From an uncultured Desulfobacterales bacterium (GTDB taxonomy: Bacteria; Desulfobacterota; Desulfobacteria; Desulfobacterales; JAFDCJ01): a stretch of DNA of 5,162 nt. The stretch lies in NCBI GenBank assembly GCA_945787595.1, contig CALZJV010000516.1:1-5162 (forward strand), written 5' to 3'. Of the stretch, positions 1-5,162 are shown piece by piece. The position numbers and the translations under genes were made by a program. Numbering within the stretch: the first letter of the stretch is position 1; every line of letters starts with the position of its first letter. Below the pieces are notes generated by a model. That model searched no databases and had not been told where the DNA came from. It saw nothing but the letters and a program-made list of their open reading frames with translations.

Positions 1-1
1 G

Positions 2-640
2 GTATCCGACAATGGCATTGGAATAGCCCCGGATGAAATAAATCGAATATTTGAACCTTTTTATACCAAAAAGGTAATGGGTCGAAGTGGAACCGGTTTA
101 GGCATGGCTGTCGTATGGGGAACCGTCAAGGATCATAAGGGTTACATTCATGTTAAAAGTGATGAGGGTATAGGTACCGTCATTAGATTGTTTTTCCCGG
201 TGACAAGGAAACCTTTCAAAAGCAGCGAAATCCCAAATTCTTATGAGAGCTATAGAGGAGAAGGGCAATCGATACTGGTGGTTGATGATATAAAAGAACA
301 GCGCAACATTGCATCAAAGCTACTGACCCACCTAAACTATTCAGTTCAAACGGTTGGCAGCGGTAAAGAAGCTTTAGAATATATGGACGCTAACCCAACT
401 GATCTAATTGTACTGGATATGTTGATGCCGCCGGGAATGGATGGATTAGAAACTTATGAAAGAATTATTTCCAAGCATCCGGGACAAAGAGCTATTATCG
501 CAAGCGGCTTTTCCGAGACAGATCGTGTCAAGAAGGCTCAAAGTCTTGGGGCTGGGAGTTATGTGAAAAAGCCGTACACACTAGAAAAAATTGGATTGGC
601 CGTAAAACTGTTCCCCGGACCCATTTCAATAGGTGCCTAA
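2..640 (+). CDS. Hybrid sensor histidine kinase, C-terminal part (ATPase end plus receiver domain), 5' truncated by window
   Basis: This is the 3' end of a two-component sensor kinase; the sensor, dimerisation domain and phospho-accepting His lie off the left edge. The frame is open from base 2 and gives 212 residues. It shows the G1 box (DNGIGI, residues 3-8), the F box (IFEPFYTKK, 16-24) and the G2 box (GRSGTGLGM, 27-35) of a HATPase_c ATP-binding domain. The first in-frame ATG (base 77) lies between the F and G2 boxes, so it is not the real start. After a linker (about 66-88) comes a CheY-like receiver: acidic pair D95-D96, phospho-acceptor D139 in LIVLDML, switch Ser168 in IIASGFS, and K190 in VKKPY. 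All receiver key residues are present, so the domain should be phosphorylatable. It probably accepts phosphate from its own or a partner kinase. No DNA-binding domain follows. The signal sensed cannot be told. It converges on feoB and is therefore not in its operon. Confidence 0.93.
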   Translation, partial: VSDNGIGIAPDEINRIFEPFYTKKVMGRSGTGLGMAVVWGTVKDHKGYIHVKSDEGIGTVIRLFFPVTRKPFKSSEIPNSYESYRGEGQSILVVDDIKEQRNIASKLLTHLNYSVQTVGSGKEALEYMDANPTDLIVLDMLMPPGMDGLETYERIISKHPGQRAIIASGFSETDRVKKAQSLGAGSYVKKPYTLEKIGLAVKLFPGPISIGA

Positions 641-655
641 CCCTTATTTGAGACG

Positions 656-2839
656 CTAACTGTACCCCAACAATTTTCCGCCCTGATATACAATAAAGGC
701 CATTATCCATGCGACGGTTGTGCTGTAGGCGATGCTGAAAGACATCCATTTATAGGAACCGGTCTCGCGCCTGATGGCAGCTATAGAAGCAAGACATGGC
801 AAATACAGCAAAACAAACACCATCATCGAAAGGGCGGACAACTGCGTCATGCCGGCTGCATGCAGCGCGCTTGCCAGCGCCTCCGACGTGTCTTCATCTC
901 CAACGGCATGCAGCACCCCCAGGGTGCTGACCACAATCTCTTTGGCCACAAACCCGGTCAATAGTGCCACGCCGCCGCGCCAGTCAATGCCTAACGGTGC
1001 AAACAATGGCGCGGATATTTTCCCGATACGACCTATGAAAGACTTTTCGGCATGTTCAGCTTGCCGGGTCTTTTCCACGGCAAAGAGCTCGGCATCTTTC
1101 TCTTTTTCTATCTGCGGTTTGGCGGATTCATCGGCAGCGTCTAATTGGGCCGCGTACGATGCAATTACCCTGTTTATTTTTGAATCGTAGTCGATTGAGT
1201 ACGATACATTCCTGGGAAAAGCTGAAAGCGCCCATATGATGACTGATCCGATGAGAATCACTTTGCCCATTTTCTTGAGAAATATTTTACTGCGGTCCCA
1301 CATGTGGATCAGCAGACTTTTTAACATGGGAACCCGATAAGGCGGTAGTTCCATAACAAAGGGAGCATCAGCACCCCTAAGCAGGGTGGAACGAAACAAC
1401 CGACCGGTGATAATTGAAAGGATGATTCCTAGAAGATAAATCGCGAAAATGACCGTCCCGGCCCTGATACCAAAGAAGGCGCCGGCCAGGATAATATATA
1501 CCGGCAATTTGGCAGAACAGGACATAAAAGGGGTAATCAGAATGGTGAGAATGCGGTCCTTTTCACTTTCAAGGGTACGGGTGGCCATAATTGCCGGGAC
1601 ATTGCAGCCAAAACCCATTAGCATGGGGATAAAGGATTTGCCGTGAAGTCCGATCAGGTGCATGATTTTGTCCATGAGAAAGGCGGAGCGCGACATATAG
1701 CCCGTATCTTCAAAGAGGGCGATACAGAAAAAAAGGATCAGAATATTCGGCAGAAAAACAATAACGCTTCCTACCCCGGCGATGATCCCGTCCAGCAGGA
1801 GCGCTTTAAAAAGGCTGCCAGGCAACAGCCCGTCCAGCGTTGCTGAAAGCAAGCCGACTCCGGCATCGATCCAATCCATCGGATAGGTCCCCAGGGTGAA
1901 GGTCAACTGGAACATGGCCCAGATGAAAAACAAAAATATCGGAAATCCGATAAAACGATTCGTCAGCACCAGGTCGATATTGCGCGATACATCAACGCGC
2001 TGTTTGGTAGAGGTGGTTTGGATTTCCTTGATGATTCCGGCGATAAATCCGTAGCGTTCATCGGTCATGACGATCTGGGGATCGTCATCGAAACGTTGCT
2101 CAAGATGCTTGCGCAGGGCCTGGTTGGCCTGCAGAATTTCAAGACCGAAGTCATTGGCACTCTGCAGAATACGTTCCTTTATGATTTTGTCATCTTCCAG
2201 CAGCTTAATCGAGGTCCAGCGAGTGTTATAGGGAGTTGTGCCATTGGTTTTTTCTTCAATAAATTGCTGGAGCCGGTTGATGGCGCTTTCGATATCTTTG
2301 CTGTATTTAACATTACGTTTTTTAGGGGTTTTTACATCGGTTTCCGCCAATTTAATGGCCTGTTTCAACAAGACCGCAATTCCTTCGTTCTTATTACCGA
2401 TGGTAAATACCACCGGTACGTCAAGCAGCTGGGAGAGTTTATCAGCGTCAATTTTCATTCCACGGGTACGGGCAACGTCCGCCATGTTCAGGGCGAACAG
2501 TACCTTACAATCAAGCTCTCGCAGCTGGGTTGCCAGGTATAGACTGCGCTCCAGGTTCGAGGCATCAATGATGTCAACGACTACATCCGGCCGATCGTCC
2601 AGAATGTAATTTCGAGCAACGATTTCTTCGATGGAAAAGGGAGTCAGGCTATAGGTACCGGGCAAATCGATTATTTTAAGATCATAGCCGTATTTATGAA
2701 TCCGTCCCTCTTTTTTGGCAACGGTTACCCCCGGCCAGTTGCCCACCTTCTGCCGGGTACCGGTTATATTATTAAATATGGTGGTTTTACCTGAATTCGG
2801 ATTGCCTGCGAGGGCAATGGTGAGGTTTTTGGAATGCAT
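656..2839 (-). CDS. feoB: Ferrous iron transport protein B (FeoB), GTPase-coupled Fe(II) permease
   Basis: FeoB brings Fe(II) across the inner membrane under anoxic or reducing conditions. The 727 residues have the family order. The N-terminal G domain has G1 GNPNSGKT (12-19), the switch I Thr39 in GVTV, G3 DLPG (58-61), G4 NMAD (118-121) and a G5-region segment (about 144-153). A helical GDI-like spacer (about 171-275) follows, then the membrane core from about 297 on. The core carries both Gate-type regions: FEDTGYMSR (376-384) to GFGCNVPA (409-416) with CSAKLPVY (441-448), and GFVAKEIVVSTLG (629-641) to YLPCLASIAAIRRE (679-692). Conserved cysteines are C412, C441 and C682. An Ala/charged loop (about 541-600) precedes the second gate region. 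Length is normal and nothing is broken. The ATG lies 10 bases after the feoA stop; a weak AGATAGG overlapping that stop can serve as ribosome binding site, suggesting translational coupling. Confidence 0.98.
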   Translation of the reverse strand: MHSKNLTIALAGNPNSGKTTIFNNITGTRQKVGNWPGVTVAKKEGRIHKYGYDLKIIDLPGTYSLTPFSIEEIVARNYILDDRPDVVVDIIDASNLERSLYLATQLRELDCKVLFALNMADVARTRGMKIDADKLSQLLDVPVVFTIGNKNEGIAVLLKQAIKLAETDVKTPKKRNVKYSKDIESAINRLQQFIEEKTNGTTPYNTRWTSIKLLEDDKIIKERILQSANDFGLEILQANQALRKHLEQRFDDDPQIVMTDERYGFIAGIIKEIQTTSTKQRVDVSRNIDLVLTNRFIGFPIFLFFIWAMFQLTFTLGTYPMDWIDAGVGLLSATLDGLLPGSLFKALLLDGIIAGVGSVIVFLPNILILFFCIALFEDTGYMSRSAFLMDKIMHLIGLHGKSFIPMLMGFGCNVPAIMATRTLESEKDRILTILITPFMSCSAKLPVYIILAGAFFGIRAGTVIFAIYLLGIILSIITGRLFRSTLLRGADAPFVMELPPYRVPMLKSLLIHMWDRSKIFLKKMGKVILIGSVIIWALSAFPRNVSYSIDYDSKINRVIASYAAQLDAADESAKPQIEKEKDAELFAVEKTRQAEHAEKSFIGRIGKISAPLFAPLGIDWRGGVALLTGFVAKEIVVSTLGVLHAVGDEDTSEALASALHAAGMTQLSALSMMVFVLLYLPCLASIAAIRRETGSYKWMSFSIAYSTTVAWIMAFIVYQGGKLLGYS

Positions 2840-2849
2840 GCGAGATGGC

Positions 2850-3077
2850 CTATCTGACGTTATTCACCTCAACTTTGGCAGCTTCTTTCACTCTTAGAGA
2901 AACATGATATCCTTTGACGATCAATTCAAGGGGATCTCTTAGGGGGGCATATTTTTCGATATAGATATCGGCGCCTTTGAGGATGCCCATTTCCAGTATC
3001 CTGCGTCGCAAAATTCCATTTCCTCCGACATGAACAACCGTCGCGGACTGTCCTTCTTTCATCTCACTTAACCACAT
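2850..3077 (-). CDS. feoA: Ferrous iron transport protein A (FeoA), SH3-like
   Basis: FeoA is a small cytoplasmic SH3-like protein needed for, or modulating, FeoB-dependent Fe(II) uptake. The 75 residues cover the whole family domain: the glycine turn and VVHVGGNGILRRR (14-26), LEMGILKGADI (28-38), the APLRDPLELIVKGYHVSLR stretch (44-62), and the final EAAKVEV strand (64-70). The length is typical of stand-alone FeoA. The start at 3077 is favoured because AAAGGA lies 10 bases upstream. The next ATG (codon 6) has no good ribosome binding site and would trim only five residues. It is the first gene of the feoAB operon, read from the promoter at 3137-3165. No FeoC-like gene is present in the window. 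Confidence 0.96.
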   Translation of the reverse strand: MWLSEMKEGQSATVVHVGGNGILRRRILEMGILKGADIYIEKYAPLRDPLELIVKGYHVSLRVKEAAKVEVNNVR

Positions 3078-3087
3078 GAATGAGCTA

Positions 3088-3093
3088 TCCTTT
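3088..3093 (-). promoter_or_regulatory. feoA ribosome binding site
   Basis: On the minus strand AAAGGA lies 10 bases before the feoA ATG and supports that start. The same bases take part in a perfect but tiny inverted repeat (TCCT, 3-base loop, AGGA; 3088-3098) that could pair with the Shine-Dalgarno sequence in the mRNA. At four base pairs, regulation by this hairpin is only a possibility. Confidence 0.7.
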
Positions 3094-3136
3094 CAGGAAA
3101 TTGGCCATCCTAGGCGATTTTTGAAAATATCATCCA

Positions 3137-3165
3137 AGAATAAGGCTGTTGTGCGAGGTTGTCAA
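3137..3165 (-). promoter_or_regulatory. Sigma70-type promoter of feoAB
   Basis: On the minus strand a perfect -35 hexamer TTGACA (3160-3165) is followed after exactly 17 bases by TATTCT (3137-3142), a 4 of 6 match to the -10 consensus. Transcription would start near 3130 and leave a leader of about 50 bases before feoA. No other feoAB promoter candidate of this quality was seen between 3078 and 3311. This is a prediction from consensus match and spacing. Confidence 0.7.
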
Positions 3166-3253
3166 TCTAGCGTAAAGCTATCGAAAAACGGATAACCGAA
3201 CCCTTGTTTCATTGGGGTGAAATCGATGGTTGCAAGATTACGGAAAAAATATT

Positions 3254-3290
3254 ATGAAACGCTTTAACAATTTCCAATGAACGTTTAAAC
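3254..3290 (+). repeat. Imperfect direct repeat upstream of the repeat-protein gene
   Basis: ATGAAACGCTTTAAC (3254-3268) recurs as ATGAACGTTTAAAC (3277-3290), 23 bases later, about two helical turns. The copies differ by a one-base indel and a few substitutions. The second copy contains the perfect 8-base palindrome GTTTAAAC. The pair lies just upstream of the ribosome binding site of the rightward gene and could be a binding site for a regulator. In an AT-rich region it may also be chance. Confidence 0.25.
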
Positions 3291-3299
3291 CGAGATTTT

Positions 3300-3306
3300 A
3301 AGGGGG
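3300..3306 (+). promoter_or_regulatory. Ribosome binding site of the repeat-protein gene
   Basis: AAGGGGG ends 5 bases before the ATG at 3312. It is a strong purine-rich Shine-Dalgarno sequence and is the main reason for choosing this start. The encoded repeat pattern begins about 16 codons later, which also fits. Confidence 0.8.
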
Positions 3307-3311
3307 ACAAA

Positions 3312-5162
3312 ATGGGAATAAAAGAAGAGTTGGAAGAAAAGGAGGAGGCTTGCGATTCGACGGAAACCTACGTAGAACTGGCCAAAGAGGTGATCGAAAA
3401 ACTATCCGATAAGGAATGGGCTGCGAGCCTCATTGACGAAGGTGCCGATTGGGCGGAATATGCCGATGATTTCATGCTGCTGGCCGGCGCCACCTCTGAG
3501 GCGTTGGATGACAAAGCCAAAGCCAAGACTTTTCTGACTCAGGGCAAGGATTATTGTACCAATGTCCAGGAATTTATGAATCTTGCCAAAGCCGCCAAAG
3601 ACATGGGTGACTCCGAAACCGCCAAGGAATTATGTTCGGCGGCCCAGGGAAAATGCGTTAAGATAAAAGATTTTCTGGATCTCAGCAAAAACGTCCTCGA
3701 GATGATGTCTGACGCGGAACTTGCCAAAGAAATATCCGACAAGGCATTGGAAAAATGCAAAACCGTGGCGGATTACAATGATTTTGCGAAAAGCATCCAG
3801 CAAGTATTTGACGATTCAGCGCGGGCCAAAGAGGCGTATAACTCCGCGCTTGAAAGCTGCAAAAAGGCTGATGATTATGCGCTGTTAGCCAAAGGTGTCA
3901 TGGAAAATCTTTCCGACCCGGAACTGGCCAAGGCCATCTTCGCCAAAGCGGAGACGTCACTCGATTCGGGAATAGAGCTGATGAAACTGGCCGAGTCCGC
4001 TCTGGAAAATCTGGCCGACAAAGAATATGGCCGGACACTTTACCAAACGGCTCGGGAAAAGATGGAAAGCGGTGATGAGCTGATAAAGTTAGCCGGGTCA
4101 ATCTCGGCTAAGCTCGATGACAAGGACCTCATCCTGGACGTTTACAAGAGCGCGCAAACCAAGTTCAGCTCTTATAACGAGTTTGTCAACCTGGCCAAAG
4201 CGGTTTTAAAGGATACGGGGGATAGCAGGTTCGCCGGCGAAATCTATCGCAAAGCAGCCGGGACGAATCCGGATTGCAGCCAACTGACGACAGTGGCTGC
4301 TGCCCTGGTAGACGACATCAAAGATAAAAATGCCGCCCTGGATGTGTTGAAACAGGCGGAAATCGCTGTGAAAACACCCACCGATTTTAAAAAGACCGCT
4401 GAAGCCATCCTCAAATATGCCGATGATGAAAAATGGCTGTCCGACACCAAGCTTCAACTTGAAAAAAGAGAAGCCCATAAAGACCTTTATACCGAATTTG
4501 TCAAGCGGGAGCAGGAGTGCATCAATAGCACAACTATGAGCCATCTGGCACACGATGTCATGGAGCAAACCGGCGACAACCCGTATACTAGGAAACTTTA
4601 CACAAAGGCGGAAAGTTTATGTACTTATTTTCCGGAGTATATGGATCTAGCCCGGCGGATTTTTAATGATCTTCAGGATGAAAACTGGATTCGTACGATT
4701 TATGAAAACATGCTGGACAAGTGCGATGATTACCACAAGTACAGCGATCTGGTGGATGGCATATTGGCGACCTTGAAAGATGAAGGTTGGGCGCGCAAAA
4801 TATATTCCGAACTGCAAGAAAAGTGTGCCAAAGAGACCGACTTTGGTAAACTGGCCACGATCGTGAATGAGAAATTCGCTGACAAGGAGTGGGTGCAACA
4901 ACTACTTGCTTCTGCTGAAGATAAAGCCCATGATCTTGCCGGCTATATCTTTGTGGCCGGTTCAGTGCTCACCCTGTTATCCGACAGGGAATGGGCCAAT
5001 TCCATTTACACCAAGGCAGAAGCCGGCTGCAGTGATCGCGATCACTACTATATGCTCGCCACCTCCGTTTGGAGCCAGACCCATGACAAGGAGCTGCTCA
5101 GGCAGATGCACCGCAGCGCGGAGGATAAACTGAATACCACCCATGACCTCGTTTATTTAGCC
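3312..5162 (+). CDS. Large TPR-like 34-residue-repeat protein, uncharacterised, 3' truncated by window
   Basis: The frame is open for 617 codons from an ATG with a strong ribosome binding site and runs off the right edge, so the full length is unknown. The start MGIKEELEEKEEACDS is acidic with no signal peptide, and no membrane segment appears, so the protein is probably cytoplasmic. From residue 17 on it is built of about 34-residue units with pattern [FY]-x2-L-A-x2-[VI]-x3-[LM]-x-D-x3-A-x2-[IL]-Y-x2-A-x3-C. The aromatic-x2-Leu-Ala of helix A and the Ala, Tyr, Ala of helix B match TPR/HAT-type alpha-solenoids. Such proteins usually act as binding scaffolds; the partner is unknown. The protein is rich in Asp, Glu and Lys. 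Several units share DKEW or a close variant (residues 33-36, 524-527, 558-561). Ten of 12 cysteines occupy one register. No catalytic motif was seen. It is divergent from feoAB and may share its control region, but a functional link is not shown. Confidence 0.9.
   Translation, partial: MGIKEELEEKEEACDSTETYVELAKEVIEKLSDKEWAASLIDEGADWAEYADDFMLLAGATSEALDDKAKAKTFLTQGKDYCTNVQEFMNLAKAAKDMGDSETAKELCSAAQGKCVKIKDFLDLSKNVLEMMSDAELAKEISDKALEKCKTVADYNDFAKSIQQVFDDSARAKEAYNSALESCKKADDYALLAKGVMENLSDPELAKAIFAKAETSLDSGIELMKLAESALENLADKEYGRTLYQTAREKMESGDELIKLAGSISAKLDDKDLILDVYKSAQTKFSSYNEFVNLAKAVLKDTGDSRFAGEIYRKAAGTNPDCSQLTTVAAALVDDIKDKNAALDVLKQAEIAVKTPTDFKKTAEAILKYADDEKWLSDTKLQLEKREAHKDLYTEFVKREQECINSTTMSHLAHDVMEQTGDNPYTRKLYTKAESLCTYFPEYMDLARRIFNDLQDENWIRTIYENMLDKCDDYHKYSDLVDGILATLKDEGWARKIYSELQEKCAKETDFGKLATIVNEKFADKEWVQQLLASAEDKAHDLAGYIFVAGSVLTLLSDREWANSIYTKAEAGCSDRDHYYMLATSVWSQTHDKELLRQMHRSAEDKLNTTHDLVYLA
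3360..5162 (+). repeat. Tandem array of 17 complete TPR-like units plus a partial one (protein-level repeats)
   Basis: By eye the units start at residues 17, 51, 85, 118, 152, 186, 220, 254, 288, 322, 356, 406, 440, 474, 508, 542, 576 and 610 (the last cut by the window). All complete units are 34 residues except the third (33) and the eleventh (50). The repeats are visible in protein but are strongly diverged at DNA level, so they come from old duplications, not recent slippage or assembly artefact. The best conserved positions are aromatic 4, Leu7, Ala8, Val/Ile11, Asp17, Ala21, Tyr25, Ala28 and Cys32. Compared with canonical TPR (A20, F24, A27, P32), helix B is shifted by one residue in most units. 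Confidence 0.88.

Larger units (their letters stand above)
3078..3311. other. Divergent intergenic control region between feoA and the repeat-protein gene
   Basis: This 234-base stretch carries no credible gene. It holds the feoA ribosome binding site and promoter on its left half. A perfect short inverted repeat TAGC-N5-GCTA (3168-3180) sits just upstream of the feoA -35 box. The right half is AT-rich and ends in the ribosome binding site of the rightward gene. The rightward promoter is not clear: TATTAT (3250-3255) could be a -10 box, but the best -35-like hexamer, TTGCAA (3230-3235), is only 14 bases away, too close for a standard sigma70 promoter. No good sigma54 -24/-12 element and no rho-independent terminator was found. 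No full-length consensus Fur box is present. Confidence 0.75.

Noticed and set aside
601..640. Frameshift at the C-terminus of the kinase receiver domain
   Set aside because: The tail LFPGPISIGA differs from the endings I expect for such receivers, but reading on in the +1 frame gives no family-like ending either, and the domain is already complete before it.
2018..2542. Plus-strand ORFs of up to 174 codons lying over feoB
   Set aside because: feoB on the minus strand has every family motif across this stretch, so the plus-strand frames are shadows.
3230..3255. TTGCAA ... TATTAT as the promoter of the rightward gene
   Set aside because: The spacer is only 14 bases, below the workable sigma70 range, and no extended -10 TG is present. 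Kept only as a comment on the intergenic region.
3254..3280. Eight-codon leader ORF (MKRFNNFQ) upstream of the repeat-protein gene
   Set aside because: It has no convincing ribosome binding site, no run of regulatory codons and no attenuator-like hairpin after it.
4206..4568. Antisense ORF of 120 codons, and shorter minus-strand ORFs, within the repeat-protein gene
   Set aside because: These are shadows of a Glu/Lys/Ala-rich coding frame; they have no ribosome binding site and no recognisable domain, and the sense frame is clearly the real one.
3312..5162. Magnetosome-type or other iron-biomineralisation island, suggested by feoAB beside an unknown TPR-like protein
   Set aside because: No recognisable magnetosome gene (mam or mad type) is visible; feoAB is widespread in anaerobes, so adjacency alone is not enough.

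Overview
The window looks like chromosomal DNA of a Gram-negative anaerobe, most likely a member of the Desulfobacterota (former Deltaproteobacteria). That placement is an inference from the wording of the histidine kinase receiver domain (for example GFSETDRVKKAQSLGAG) and from the FeoB, both of which resemble proteins I associate with Desulfobacterales. No rRNA or other taxonomic marker is present.

Layout: (1) bases 2-640, plus strand: the 3' end of a hybrid sensor histidine kinase (end of the ATPase domain, then a receiver domain). (2) Bases 656-2839, minus strand: feoB, the ferrous iron membrane transporter with a GTPase domain, converging on the kinase gene with only 15 bases between the stop codons. 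(3) Bases 2850-3077, minus strand: feoA, the small SH3-like partner, 10 bases upstream of feoB, so the two form a feoAB operon. (4) Bases 3078-3311: a 234-base divergent control region with a good sigma70-type promoter facing feoA and a strong ribosome binding site facing right. (5) Base 3312 to the window edge, plus strand: a long reading frame (617 codons, no stop reached) made almost entirely of degenerate 34-residue helix-turn-helix-turn repeats of TPR-like register. I do not recognise it as a named protein.

The feoAB operon is an ordinary Fe(II) uptake system. The most interesting object is the repeat protein divergent from it. Ten of its 12 visible cysteines fall at the same position of the repeat, the position that is proline in a canonical TPR. 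That gives two runs of cysteines spaced 33, 34 or 68 residues apart. Whether this is linked to iron or redox, or is simply a packing preference of the family, cannot be decided from sequence alone. No mobile elements, tRNAs, rRNAs or CRISPR arrays were seen.
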